The notes: generated from the sequence alone by a model not told the origin. Shown: positions 37,038 through 45,809, counted from the stretch's first letter. The stretch is 64,000 nucleotides of DNA from Patulibacter sp. SYSU D01012 (GCF_017916475.1 NZ_JAFMTB010000002.1:310001-374000); one strand, 5' to 3'. A program made the numbers and translations.

Positions 37038-37050
37038 GAACGCAGGTTCG
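37037..37050 (-). promoter_or_regulatory. LexA/SOS box at the recN start
   Basis: Minus strand CGAACCTGCGTTCG, a perfect match to the actinobacterial SOS core CGAAC-N4-GTTCG. Its last base is the first base of the recN GTG. recN is among the most strongly SOS-induced genes in many bacteria. Confidence 0.75.
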
Positions 37051-37156
37051 CACCCGCGCAGGACGGATCGCCCCGCGCCACGCCGCCGGCACGGGATCCG
37101 CACCGGTTCGGCACAGCCCGGCGCGGGCGTGGCGCCGCGCCCGCGCCGCCGCGACC

Positions 37157-38026
37157 TCAGCCGGCGAGCTTGCCGAACTTCTCCCGCAGGCGGCGGTAGA
37201 AGCTCGTGCCCGCGGTCTGCGCGAGCAGCCCGGCGTCGCGCCGGTAGTGCACCCGCAGCGCCGTGTCGGGGTCCAGATGGCCGCGCGGCCGCCCGTCGAC
37301 GCTGATCTCGACGGGCGACGTCGAGTCGTTGTCGAGCGCCAGCTCGTCGTCCGGGGCGACCACCAGCACGCGCGCCGAGAGGGTGTGCGGGGCGATGAAC
37401 GAGACGGCGTAGCCCTCCACGCCCCACGCCAGCACCGGTCCGCCGTTGGCGAGGTTGTAGCCCGTCGAGCCCGCCGGGGTGGCGAGCACCAGGCCGTCGC
37501 AGCGCACGTGCCCCACGTCCTCGCCGGCGATCCGGTACCGCAGCGAGGCCACGCGGTCGCCCGTGCGCCGGTTGACGCTGACGTCGTTGATCGCGGAGTA
37601 GCGGCGGCCGTCCTCGAGCGTCACCTCGAGCGCCGGCAGGCCGAGGACCTCGAAGTTGCCGGCGAAGGCGCGGCGCAGCCCCTCCTCCTGCTCCTCCGGC
37701 TCCACGGTCGCCAGGAACCCGATCTCGCCCAGGTTGATCGCGTAGACGGGCACGCCGGTCCACAGGTGCCGGCGCAGGCCGCGCAGGATCGTCCCGTCGC
37801 CGCCCAGCACGACGCAGAGGTCGGCGTCGGAGCGCCAGGGCCGGCCGACGAGGACGCCTTCGGACGGCTCGACGCCGTGCTTCTCGGTCTCCTCCGCGTC
37901 GAACCACAGCTCGACGCCCTCCTCGCGCGCCACGCGCAGGAGCAGCCGCAGCGCCCGCGAGGCCCGGTCCGGCGAGCCGTGCGTCAGGACCGACGCGGTG
38001 CGCGCCGGGCGGCCGTGCGGGGCCAT
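37157..38026 (-). CDS. nadK: NAD kinase
   Basis: Phosphorylates NAD to NADP; 289 residues. GGDGT motif in VVLGGDGTILRGL near 72, NLGEIGFL near 93, INDVSVNR, and CDGLVLATPAGSTGYNLANGGP near 165-186 (cited by its SxGSTG-like core). ATG at 38026 shares one base with the tlyA stop (TGATG), so translation is coupled. In the tlyA-nadK-recN block. Confidence 0.96.
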   Translation of the reverse strand: MAPHGRPARTASVLTHGSPDRASRALRLLLRVAREEGVELWFDAEETEKHGVEPSEGVLVGRPWRSDADLCVVLGGDGTILRGLRRHLWTGVPVYAINLGEIGFLATVEPEEQEEGLRRAFAGNFEVLGLPALEVTLEDGRRYSAINDVSVNRRTGDRVASLRYRIAGEDVGHVRCDGLVLATPAGSTGYNLANGGPVLAWGVEGYAVSFIAPHTLSARVLVVAPDDELALDNDSTSPVEISVDGRPRGHLDPDTALRVHYRRDAGLLAQTAGTSFYRRLREKFGKLAG

Positions 38027-38838
38027 CAGGCGTCCTCCCCCGGCTCGACGGCGAGCGCGAGCGCGTCCAGGTCGTCCGTGCCGCCGCGCCCGGGCTCGGC
38101 GAGGTGCAGGAAGGTCTCGCGGTTGCCCTTGGGCCCGGGCAGCCCGGACGGCGCGGCGCCCAGGACGGCGAAGCCGGCGTCGGCCGCGGCGCCCGCGACG
38201 GTGCGCACGGCCTCGCGCCGCAGCGCCGGGTCGCGCACGACGCCGCCGCGGCCGACGCGGCCGCGGCCGAGCTCGAACTGGGGCTTGACCATCAGCAGCG
38301 CGTCGAAGCGGTCGGCCACCACGCCGCGGACGGCGGGCAGCAGCTTCGTCAGCGAGATGAACGAGACGTCGGCGACGACCAGGTCGGGCGCGTAGGGCAG
38401 CAGCTCCGGGGTCATCTGGCGCGCGTTCTGGCGCTCGATGACCGTGACGCGCTCGTCGCTCCGCACGGACCACGCGAGCTCCCCGTAGGCCACGTCGAGC
38501 GCGGTGACGGCGACGGCGCCGCGCTGGAGCAGGCAGTCCGTGAACCCGCCGGTCGACGCGCCGACGTCGAGCCCGTGGCGGCCGGCGACGTCGACGCCCA
38601 GGGCGTCGAGGGCGTTCTCGAGCTTCACGCCGCCGCGCGACACGTAGCGCGCCTGCTCCGCGGTCTCGATCTCGACGTCGTCGTCCACCTGCAGCCCGGG
38701 CTTGAGGGGCCGCGCGTGCGGGTTGACCTTCGCCCCGCCCAGGCGGACGGCGCCGGCGAGCACCGCCGCCGCGGCCGCGGACCGCGAGGGGTACAGCCCC
38801 CGCTCGTGCAGGAGCGTGTCGAGACGGAGCTTGGCCAT
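38026..38838 (-). CDS. tlyA: TlyA family rRNA methyltransferase
   Basis: 270 residues: S4 RNA-binding domain at 5-65 (RLDTLLHERGLYPSRSAA) and an FtsJ-type methyltransferase domain with GLDVGASTGGFTDCLLQ near 88, VVADVSFIS near 148 and LMVKPQFELG near 178. TlyA methylates ribose 2'-OH in 16S (C1409) and 23S (C1920) rRNA in mycobacteria and determines capreomycin sensitivity. Start ATG at 38838; no clear Shine-Dalgarno sequence. Confidence 0.94.
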   Translation of the reverse strand: MAKLRLDTLLHERGLYPSRSAAAAAVLAGAVRLGGAKVNPHARPLKPGLQVDDDVEIETAEQARYVSRGGVKLENALDALGVDVAGRHGLDVGASTGGFTDCLLQRGAVAVTALDVAYGELAWSVRSDERVTVIERQNARQMTPELLPYAPDLVVADVSFISLTKLLPAVRGVVADRFDALLMVKPQFELGRGRVGRGGVVRDPALRREAVRTVAGAAADAGFAVLGAAPSGLPGPKGNRETFLHLAEPGRGGTDDLDALALAVEPGEDA

Positions 38839-38926
38839 GGAAGGAGCCACACCGTACCGGCTGCCGCCGCGCCGCCCGCCTCCCGCGCCGCCGCGAGGCG
38901 CGGGGGCGCGGGAGCGCGGGACGCGG

Positions 38927-40888
38927 TCAGGCGCCGACGCCGACGTCCGCGACGCCGAGTGCCACCGCGATGCGGCGGGCGACGTCGCGGCCGGTGAAGC
39001 CGACCTCGGCGTGCAGGAGCGCGGGCGTGCCGTGCGTGACGTAGCGGTCGGGCATGCCGACCCGCATGATGCGGCACGAGCCCAGGTCGATCCCGTGCTC
39101 GTCGCAGGCCTCCCAGACCGCCGAGCCGAAGCCGCCCTGCAGGACGCCCTCCTCGACGGTGACGAGCAGCTCGTGGTGGGCGACGAGGTCGCGGACCAGC
39201 TCGACGTCGATCGGCTTGGCGAAGCGGGCGTCGGCGACGGTCGCCTCGACCCCCGACTCGTGGAGCGCCGCGGCGGCGTCCAGGCCGACGCCGACGCCCG
39301 AGCCGTAGCCCAGGATCGCCACGCGCTCGCCCTGCCGCAGCACCTCGCCACGGCCGATCGCCAGCGTGCGCGCCCGGGCGGGCAGCGGCACGCCGACGCC
39401 CTCGCCGCGCGGGTAGCGCAGCGCGAACGTCCCGGGGTGCGCGATGCCCGTGTGCAGCAGGTGCACCAGCTCGGCCTCGTCGCGCGGCGCGGCCAGCACG
39501 ATGTGCGGCAGGTGGCGCAGGTACGCGATGTCGAAGACGCCGTGGTGCGTCGGCCCGTCGTCGCCGACGAGCCCGGCGCGGTCCATCGCCAGGACGACGT
39601 CGAGCTCCTGCAGGCAGACGTCGTGGACGATCTGGTCGTACGCGCGCTGCAGGAACGTGGAGTAGATCGCGGCGACCGGCTTGAGGCCCTCGAGCGCCAG
39701 CCCCGAGGCGAAGAGCAGCGCCTGCTGCTCCGCGATGCCGACGTCGAAGTAGTGCTCCGGCTCGGCCGTCTGCAGCAGGTTGAGCCCGGTGCCGGTGTTC
39801 ATCGCGGCGGTGATGCCGACGACGCGGCGGTCCGTGCGGACCTCCTCGATCATCCGCTCGCCGAAGACCTGCGTGTACGTGGGCGGCTTCGGCGGGGCGT
39901 CGGGGTCGGCGGGCGCCTTCGGGGCCGGGGCGCCGCCGACGATGGAGCCGGGCTTGGCGGCGTGCCACTGCTCCATGCCCTCCAGGCCGCCCTCCTCCGC
40001 GGGAGCGAAGCCCTTGCCCTTGATCGTCTTGACGTGGACGACCACCGGCCGGTCGGCGTCGAGCGCCTGGCGCAGCGCCTGGCGCAGGTCGCGCACGTCG
40101 TGGCCGTCGACGACGCCGACGTACGCCCAGTCGAGCGACTCCCACAGCTCGCCCTGGGCGTTGAGCAGCTTCATCGAGCCCTTGATGGGCGGGCCGACGC
40201 GCTCGAGGATGCCGCCGAGGCCCGCCGGCAGGTCGGCCAGGCGCTCCTCGACCTTCTCGCGGCCGTGCCAGAGCTTCGGCTTGAGCCGCACGCCCTGGAA
40301 GTAGCGGGAGAGCGCGCCGACGTTCGGCGAGATCGACATCCCGTTGTCGTTGAGGATCACGACCAGCGGGGTGCCCAGGCCGCCGGCCTGGTGCGCGGCC
40401 TCGAACGCGACGCCGCCCGTCATCGAGCCGTCGCCGATGACCGCGACGACGCGGCCCGGGTCCGGATGGGACGGATCGTGCTGCTGCTTCAGGCGCATGC
40501 CCTCGCGCAGGCCGACGCCGTAGCCGATGGACGTGGACGCGTGGCCCGCGCCCATGATGTCGTGCTCGGACTCGTGGATCGCGCAGAACGGCGCGAGCCC
40601 CTCGTACTTGCGGATCGTCGCGAGCTGGTCCCGGCGGCCGGTGAGGATCTTGTGCGGGTAGGCCTGGTGGCCGACGTCCCACAGGATCTTGTCCCGCGGG
40701 GAGTCCAGCACGGAGTGCAGGGCGACGGCGATCTCGCACGTGCCCAGGTTCGCGCCGAAGTGCCCGCCGATCTCACCGACCGTGTCGATGATGTGCTCGC
40801 GGACCTCCTGCGCGACCTGCTGGAGCTCGTCGTCCGAGAGCCCGTGCAGGTCCTGCGGTCGTTCGATGCGGTCGAGCAGCCGGGTCAC
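38927..40888 (-). CDS. dxs: 1-deoxy-D-xylulose-5-phosphate synthase
   Basis: First enzyme of the MEP isoprenoid pathway; joins pyruvate and glyceraldehyde-3-phosphate using thiamine diphosphate. 653 residues: DVGHQAYPHKILTGR near 70, TPP motif IGDGSMTGG...LNDNGMSIS near 150-185, and the proton-relay Glu in VGIAEQQALLFASG near 385. An extra Pro-rich segment, GGAPAPKAPADPDAPPKPP, lies near 310-330. GTG start, three bases after the prenyl synthase stop; co-transcribed with it. Confidence 0.96.
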   Translation of the reverse strand: MTRLLDRIERPQDLHGLSDDELQQVAQEVREHIIDTVGEIGGHFGANLGTCEIAVALHSVLDSPRDKILWDVGHQAYPHKILTGRRDQLATIRKYEGLAPFCAIHESEHDIMGAGHASTSIGYGVGLREGMRLKQQHDPSHPDPGRVVAVIGDGSMTGGVAFEAAHQAGGLGTPLVVILNDNGMSISPNVGALSRYFQGVRLKPKLWHGREKVEERLADLPAGLGGILERVGPPIKGSMKLLNAQGELWESLDWAYVGVVDGHDVRDLRQALRQALDADRPVVVHVKTIKGKGFAPAEEGGLEGMEQWHAAKPGSIVGGAPAPKAPADPDAPPKPPTYTQVFGERMIEEVRTDRRVVGITAAMNTGTGLNLLQTAEPEHYFDVGIAEQQALLFASGLALEGLKPVAAIYSTFLQRAYDQIVHDVCLQELDVVLAMDRAGLVGDDGPTHHGVFDIAYLRHLPHIVLAAPRDEAELVHLLHTGIAHPGTFALRYPRGEGVGVPLPARARTLAIGRGEVLRQGERVAILGYGSGVGVGLDAAAALHESGVEATVADARFAKPIDVELVRDLVAHHELLVTVEEGVLQGGFGSAVWEACDEHGIDLGSCRIMRVGMPDRYVTHGTPALLHAEVGFTGRDVARRIAVALGVADVGVGA

Positions 40889-40891
40889 GGT

Positions 40892-41815
40892 CTAGCTGGT
40901 CCTCGTGTGGATGAAGGTCGTGAGCGTGTGCAAGTCCTGCGCTCCCTGGGGTACGGCGGACCGGAGGGCGTCGGATGCGGCGTCGTGGTGCCGCGCCGCC
41001 ATCTCGCGGGCGCCCTCTAGACCGTACTCGGTCACGTACGTCCGCTTGTCGTGCCGCTCGTCGCTGCCCTGCGGCTTGCCCAGGTCCTGCTCGGACCCGG
41101 TCACGTCGAGGATGTCGTCGACGATCTGGAAGAGCACGCCCAGGTCGCGGGCGAACGAGCGCAGGAGCGCCGCCCGATCGTCCTCGACGCCGGCCAGCTC
41201 GAGCACGCAGCCGACGGACGCGCCGATCAGGCGGCCGGTCTTCAGCTCGTGCAGGACGCGCAGGTCGTCGGGATCGGCGTAGGGGTTCTGCCCCGCCTCC
41301 TGGGCCTTCTCGGCGGTGACGTCGAGGAACTGCCCGCCGACCATGCCGTCGACCCCGGTCGCGTCGGCGAGCTCGGCGGCGGCCGCCAGCAGGCGCTCGG
41401 CCGGCACCGCGTCCTCGCCCGTGCGGCCGGCGCGCAGCAGGTGGTGGAACGCCTCGGCGTAGAGCGCGTCGCCGGCCAGGATCGCGACGTCCTCGCCGTA
41501 CGCCACGTGGCACGTCGGGCGGCCGCGCCGCAGGTCGTCGTCGTCCATCGCCGGCAGGTCGTCGTGGATGAGCGAGTACGTGTGGACGAGCTCGAGCGCG
41601 GCCGCGAGCGGCAGCGCGGCCGGCTCGCGCAGCCCGACGGCGCGCGCCGTCGCCAGCGCCAGCACGGGGCGGATGCGCTTGCCGCCCGCCAGGAGCGAGT
41701 AGCGCATGGCCTCCTCGAGCCCGGCGACGCCGGCGCTGCGCGCGGGGAAGCGGAGGTCCTGCAGGTAGGCGTCGACCGTGGCGCGCAGGTCGTCGGGGTA
41801 CGGGGCGCCGCTCAT
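40892..41815 (-). CDS. ispA: Polyprenyl (farnesyl/geranylgeranyl) diphosphate synthase
   Basis: Trans-prenyltransferase of 307 residues that elongates IPP/DMAPP. First aspartate motif HDDLPAMDDDDLRRG near 90 (insert of two residues as in bacterial FPP synthases), GGKRIRP near 44, second motif QIVDDILDVTG near 240. Product length is not certain; farnesyl diphosphate is most likely by position (xseB-ispA-dxs as in many bacteria). Its ATG overlaps the stop of the upstream small gene (ATGA). Confidence 0.92.
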   Translation of the reverse strand: MSGAPYPDDLRATVDAYLQDLRFPARSAGVAGLEEAMRYSLLAGGKRIRPVLALATARAVGLREPAALPLAAALELVHTYSLIHDDLPAMDDDDLRRGRPTCHVAYGEDVAILAGDALYAEAFHHLLRAGRTGEDAVPAERLLAAAAELADATGVDGMVGGQFLDVTAEKAQEAGQNPYADPDDLRVLHELKTGRLIGASVGCVLELAGVEDDRAALLRSFARDLGVLFQIVDDILDVTGSEQDLGKPQGSDERHDKRTYVTEYGLEGAREMAARHHDAASDALRSAVPQGAQDLHTLTTFIHTRTS

Positions 41816-42006
41816 CGCGCCGCGCCCCCGGCCTCGCGCAGCAGGCGGTCGAAGGCGCCGCCGGCGTCGATCGCCGCCTGCGCGACCTGCTCGGCCGCCG
41901 CGACGTGCTCGTCGGGCCCCGCGCCGTCGTCGGCGACCCGGGAGGCGGCGTGCTGCAGGCGCGCGAGCTGGATCTCGAGGTCGCGGTCGGCGGGCTGGTC
42001 GCTCAC
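41812..42006 (-). CDS. Small helical protein, possible exodeoxyribonuclease VII small subunit
   Basis: 64 residues, helical, with spacing resembling XseB (LARLQHAASRVADDGAGPDEHVAAAEQVAQAA, cited as DEHVAAAEQ and LLREAG). The gene order xseB-ispA-dxs is conserved widely, and it overlaps ispA by four bases, which supports XseB. The match is weak, and xseA is not in this window. GTG at 42006 chosen; an in-frame start six bases earlier is possible. Confidence 0.5.
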   Translation of the reverse strand: MSDQPADRDLEIQLARLQHAASRVADDGAGPDEHVAAAEQVAQAAIDAGGAFDRLLREAGGAAR

Positions 42007-42055
42007 CCCCACAGTGTGCAGGATCGGCCCGACGGCGGGCGCGGCGCCGCGCCGC

Positions 42056-42475
42056 TCAGGCGGCGTCGCCGCGTCCGCCGGCGCCCGTCTCGCGCAGGAT
42101 CGCGGAGAGGACGCCGTTGACGAACTTCGGGGCGTCGGCGCCGCAGAACTCCTTCGCGGTGTCGACGGCCTCGGAGATCGCGCCCTCCGGCGGGATCGGC
42201 GTGTCGCCCGGCACGACGTCGGGGTGCAGCATCTCGAGGATCGCCACGCGCATGATCGAGCGCTCGAGCGGCTGGATGCGGTCGATGCTCCAGCCCTTCG
42301 CGTGCTTGCCGATGAGGGCGTCCACCTCGTCGAGGTGGTCGGTGGTGGCGTGCGCGAGCGAGCGGGTGAACATCGCCGCGTCGCGCTCGAAGACCTCGTG
42401 CAGCGGCCGCCCCGTCAGGTCGTGCTGGTAGACGGCGAAGACGGCGGCGCGCCGCTGGTCGGTCCGGCGGGACAT
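42056..42475 (-). CDS. nusB: Transcription antitermination factor NusB
   Basis: 139 residues, all helical: RRAAVFAVYQHDLTG, GWSIDRIQPLERSIMRVAILEML near 65-87 (cited by its residues RIQPLERSI), EAVDTAKEFCGADAPKFVNGVL. With NusE it binds boxA RNA in rRNA antitermination. Seven bases downstream of efp, forming an efp-nusB unit as in mycobacteria. Confidence 0.95.
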   Translation of the reverse strand: MSRRTDQRRAAVFAVYQHDLTGRPLHEVFERDAAMFTRSLAHATTDHLDEVDALIGKHAKGWSIDRIQPLERSIMRVAILEMLHPDVVPGDTPIPPEGAISEAVDTAKEFCGADAPKFVNGVLSAILRETGAGGRGDAA

Positions 42476-42482
42476 GCGCGGA

Positions 42483-43043
42483 TCAGGCGCGCGACATGTA
42501 GTCGCCCGTCTCCGTCTGGACCTTGACGCGGTCGCCGACGTTGACGAAGAGCGGGACGCGGATCTCGGCGCCGGTCTCGAGCGTGGCGGGCTTGTCGCCG
42601 CCGCCCGACGCGGTGTCGCCGCGCAGGCCGGGCTCGGTGAAGGTCACCTCGAGCTCGACGGACGCCGGCAGCTGCACGTCCGACGGCTGCTCGTCGATGA
42701 AGAGGATGTTGACCTCGTCGTTGGCGCGGATGAAGCGCAGCGCCGACTTGACGTTCTGCAGCGGGATCGCGAGCTGCTCGTAGGACTGCGTGTCCATGAA
42801 GTGCGCGTCGGTGCCGTCCTCGTAGAGGTACTGCATCGTGCGCGCCTCGGTGTGGACGGCGCGGAACTTCTCGCCGGCACGGAAGGTCTTGTCGATGACG
42901 TTGCCGTCGCTCGCCCGGCGGAGCTTGCTGCGGACGAACGCGGCGCCCTTGCCCGGCTTGACGTGCTGGGTCTCCAGGACCTTGTAGACCACCCCATCGA
43001 CCTCGATGTGGTTGCCGTTCTTCAGCTGGTTGGTGGAGATCAA
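42483..43043 (-). CDS. efp: Elongation factor P
   Basis: Relieves ribosome stalling at proline runs, a common feature of this Pro-rich proteome. 186 residues from the TTG at 43043: MISTNQLKNGNHIEVDG, tip loop HVKPGKGAAFVRSKLR with Lys32, RTMQYLYEDG, and the C-terminal signature near 148-180 ending TGDYMSRA. There is no Shine-Dalgarno sequence before the TTG. An in-frame ATG at 43109 lies six bases after CATACT and would add 22 residues; which start is used is unresolved. Confidence 0.94.
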   Translation of the reverse strand: MISTNQLKNGNHIEVDGVVYKVLETQHVKPGKGAAFVRSKLRRASDGNVIDKTFRAGEKFRAVHTEARTMQYLYEDGTDAHFMDTQSYEQLAIPLQNVKSALRFIRANDEVNILFIDEQPSDVQLPASVELEVTFTEPGLRGDTASGGGDKPATLETGAEIRVPLFVNVGDRVKVQTETGDYMSRA

Positions 43044-43165
43044 GGTGCTGTGCCTGGTCGTGGATGGACGCGGGGCGCCCGCCGCGAGGCGTGCGGCGGC
43101 GCCGGCCATCGGTCAAGTATGCCGGGACCGGCGCCGGGAGTGACGCGCGGCGCGCCGCCGCGCGC

Positions 43166-43495
43166 TCAGTCGGCGTCGGGCCGCAGGAGCACGTCGACGA
43201 GCCCGGGGAAGCGCGACTCGAGCTCGTCCCGGCGGAGCGACACGTAGCGGACGGTGCCCTCCTGGCGCGTGTACGTCAGGCCCGCCTCGCGCAGCAGCTT
43301 GAGGTGGTACGAGCCCGTGGACTTCGGCAGGCCGAGCTCGTCCGACAGGCCCGTGCAGGGCCGCTCGCCGCTCGCGGCGAGGAGCCGGACCATGCGCAGC
43401 CGGTGCGGGTCGCCGACGGTGCGCAGCACGTGCGCCAGGTCGAAGGTCTCGGGCGCCGGATGACGGATCGTGTCGCGGTTCGCGGTGTTGGCCAC
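43166..43495 (-). CDS. ArsR-type winged-helix regulator
   Basis: 109 residues: VLRTVGDPHRLRMVRLLAASGERP, recognition helix LSDELGLPKSTGSYHLKLLREAG, wing YTRQEGTVRYVSLRRDEL. Only one Cys (ERPCTG), so not an obvious metal sensor. Divergent from the MFS gene across 48 bases that contain a perfect palindrome (43518-43535), its likely operator. Probably represses the exporter. Confidence 0.9.
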   Translation of the reverse strand: MANTANRDTIRHPAPETFDLAHVLRTVGDPHRLRMVRLLAASGERPCTGLSDELGLPKSTGSYHLKLLREAGLTYTRQEGTVRYVSLRRDELESRFPGLVDVLLRPDAD

Positions 43496-43517
43496 GGGTC
43501 CATGCTACAACTCAACA

Positions 43518-43535
43518 GTTCCAAAAGCTTGGAAC
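43518..43535. promoter_or_regulatory. Palindromic operator between ArsR and MFS genes
   Basis: GTTCCAA-AAGC-TTGGAAC, perfect 7-bp inverted repeat in an AT-rich stretch, nine bases before the MFS ATG and 23 bases before the ArsR start. Expected target of the ArsR protein. Confidence 0.7.
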
Positions 43536-43543
43536 CTTCGATC

Positions 43544-44776
43544 ATGCGCTCCTCCCGCCGCCTCCTCCCCTCCCGCCTGGCCTACGCGCTCGTGGCCGCC
43601 GTGCTCGGCATGGCCCTCGCCGCGTCCGCGACGCCGTCCCCGCTCTACGCGGTCTACCGCGCCGAGTGGGGCTTCTCGTCCTTCGTGCTCACCGCGATCT
43701 TCGCCGTCTACGCGATCGCGGTGCTCGTCGCGCTGCTGCTGACGGGCCGGCTGTCCGACGACGTCGGGCGACGGCCCGTCCTGATCGGCGCGCTGACGGC
43801 GATGATCGCGGCGACCGCGCTGTTCCTCGTCGCGGACTCCGTCGCCTGGCTCTTCGCCGCCCGGGCGCTGCAGGGGCTGTCCACCGGCGTGGCGATGAGC
43901 GCCGCCGGCGCGGCGCTGCTCGAGCTGCACCCGCGGGGCGACAGCCACGCGGCGGGGCTGACGAACGGCGTCGTCGCCGCGGCGAGCATGGGCCTGGGCG
44001 CCTTCGTCTCCGCCGCGCTGGTCGAGTGGGCCCCCGCGCCGGAGCGCACCCCGTACGCGGCGCTGCTCGTCGTGTTCGCCGTCCTGCTCGTCGGCGCCCT
44101 GCTGATGCCGGAGACCGTCGCGGAGCGCCGTCGCCCCCGGCTGCGGCCGCAGCGCCCGCACGTGCCGAAGGCCATCCGCGGCGCCTTCGCCCTGTCGAGC
44201 CTGGGCGTGCTCGCGTCCTGGGCGATCGGCGGCCTGTTCATGTCGCTCGGTCCGCAGCTGGCCGCCCTCGAGCTGCACACGGACAGCCACCTGGCCGGCG
44301 GGCTGGCGATCCTGGCGATGACCGGGTCCGGCGCCGTCTCGCAGGTGCTGTTCGAGCGCGCCGCGCCCTGGCGCCTGACGGCCGGTGGCGCGATCGTGCT
44401 GTCGCTCGGCATGGCCGGGATCGTCGGCTCGCTGTCCCTGGACGTCGGGCCCGTCTTCCTGGCCGCCTCCGTCCTGACCGGCCTGGGCTGGGGCGTCGCG
44501 TTCCTCGGGGCGCTGCGCTCGCTGACCGCCGTCGTGCCGCCGCACCACCGCGGCGAGACGATGTCCGCCTTCTACCTCGTCGCCTACACCTCGATCTCGC
44601 TGCCCGCCCTGGGCGCGGGGCTCGTCGTGGGATCGTGGGGGCTGCTGCCGACCTTCCGGGTCTTCGGCGGGCTGGTCGTCCTCGCCGGGCTCGCCACCGC
44701 GATCGGGGCCGTGCGGATGCGCCCGGGCGGCGCGCCCGCGCCGGAGCGCGCCGGGGCGCTGGCGGCCCTGGACTGA
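43544..44776 (+). CDS. MFS transporter (drug/sugar efflux type)
   Basis: 410 residues with about 12 hydrophobic segments. The loop 2-3 signature is GRLSDDVGRRPVLIGAL near 75, and there is a central loop RRRPRLRPQRPHV near 200. DHA1-like efflux permease. Substrate unknown. Controlled by the divergent ArsR gene through the palindrome that ends nine bases before its ATG. The esterase 60 bases downstream has its own -10 box but could belong to the same response. Confidence 0.88.
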   Translation: MRSSRRLLPSRLAYALVAAVLGMALAASATPSPLYAVYRAEWGFSSFVLTAIFAVYAIAVLVALLLTGRLSDDVGRRPVLIGALTAMIAATALFLVADSVAWLFAARALQGLSTGVAMSAAGAALLELHPRGDSHAAGLTNGVVAAASMGLGAFVSAALVEWAPAPERTPYAALLVVFAVLLVGALLMPETVAERRRPRLRPQRPHVPKAIRGAFALSSLGVLASWAIGGLFMSLGPQLAALELHTDSHLAGGLAILAMTGSGAVSQVLFERAAPWRLTAGGAIVLSLGMAGIVGSLSLDVGPVFLAASVLTGLGWGVAFLGALRSLTAVVPPHHRGETMSAFYLVAYTSISLPALGAGLVVGSWGLLPTFRVFGGLVVLAGLATAIGAVRMRPGGAPAPERAGALAALD

Positions 44777-44825
44777 GCGCCGCGGCGTACGCCGCAACCG
44801 CCCGGTCGGGGGCGGCGTGCGCGGC

Positions 44826-44831
44826 TAGGCT
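44826..44831 (+). promoter_or_regulatory. -10 element of the esterase gene
   Basis: TAGGCT, five bases before the ATG at 44837; leaderless start probable. Confidence 0.45.
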
Positions 44832-44836
44832 CGGGC

Positions 44837-45763
44837 ATGCCCCTGCATCCCCAGGCCGCCGCGTTCCTCCGCGAGACCGCCGACGCACCCCCGCTGGACG
44901 CCTGCACGCCGGAGGAGAACCGCGCCGCGCTCACGCAGGTCGTCCCGCTCACCGGCCCGGCCGTGCCGCTGCCGGTCGTCGAGGATGTCGCCCTGCCGAC
45001 GGCGAGCGGGCCCGTGCCGGTCCGCGTCTACCGGCCCAGCCTCGCCCCGGGACTGCCGGCGATCGCGCACTTCCACGGCGGCGGCTGGACCGTCGGCGAC
45101 CTCGACAGCCACGACACGACCTGCCGCGACCTGGCCGCCGGCGCCGAGGCCGTCGTCGTGGCGGTGGACTACCGTCGCGGTCCCGAGGACCCGTTCCCGG
45201 CCGCGTACGACGACTGCCTGGCCGTCACGGACGCGCTGCTGCAGGACGGCGCCGGCCTCGGCGTCGACCCGGCCCGGGTGGCGGTCGCGGGCGACAGCGC
45301 CGGCGGCAACCTGGCCGCAGTCGTCGCCCTCGCCCTGCGCGGCGTCGGCGCCGGGCTCGTCCACCAGGCCCTGATCTACCCGGCGACCGACCTGGCGGGG
45401 ATCGGCGAGACGGCGAGCTACCGCGAGTACGCGGAGGGCCACTTCCTGACGACCCGCGACATGCGGTACTTCCGCGACTCGTACCTGGCCGGCCACGACC
45501 CGGCCGATCCGCGGGTGTCGCCGCTGCGGGCGGAGGACCTGTCGGGGCTGCCGCCGGCGACGGTCGTCACCGGGGAGCGCGACCCGCTGCGCGACGAGGG
45601 CGAGGCCTACGCCGACCGGCTGCGCGCCGCGGGCGTCCCGGCCGAGGTGCGGCGGTTCGCCGGGCAGGTGCACCCGTTCGTCCTGATGGCCGGGATGATC
45701 GACGACGCGGTCGAGGCGCGGCGGTACCTGTCCGCGCGCCTGCGGGCGGCGTTCGCGGGCTGA
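44837..45763 (+). CDS. Alpha/beta hydrolase, hormone-sensitive lipase family (esterase)
   Basis: 308 residues. Oxyanion motif HFHGGGWTVG near 77, nucleophile GDSAGGN near 155, catalytic Asp in TGERDPLRDEG near 253, catalytic His in GQVHPFVLM near 283: a complete family IV triad. Expected to hydrolyse short-chain esters. No signal peptide, so cytoplasmic. Located after the ArsR-MFS pair; may detoxify the exported compound (inference). Confidence 0.92.
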   Translation: MPLHPQAAAFLRETADAPPLDACTPEENRAALTQVVPLTGPAVPLPVVEDVALPTASGPVPVRVYRPSLAPGLPAIAHFHGGGWTVGDLDSHDTTCRDLAAGAEAVVVAVDYRRGPEDPFPAAYDDCLAVTDALLQDGAGLGVDPARVAVAGDSAGGNLAAVVALALRGVGAGLVHQALIYPATDLAGIGETASYREYAEGHFLTTRDMRYFRDSYLAGHDPADPRVSPLRAEDLSGLPPATVVTGERDPLRDEGEAYADRLRAAGVPAEVRRFAGQVHPFVLMAGMIDDAVEARRYLSARLRAAFAG

Positions 45764-45780
45764 GCGCGGGCGGGACGGAC

Positions 45781-45809
45781 GGCCGCCGCGGGACGGTCCC
45801 GCAGCGGCC
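45781..45809. terminator. Hairpin between esterase and pepQ
   Basis: Outer GGCCGC/GCGGCC and inner GCGGGAC-G-GTCCCGC arms separated by one C/A mismatch; lies between convergent stops. Confidence 0.6.

Noticed and set aside
43166-43495. Arsenic or metal-responsive ArsR
   Set aside because: No Cys-Val-Cys or similar metal site; only one Cys, and no ars genes follow.
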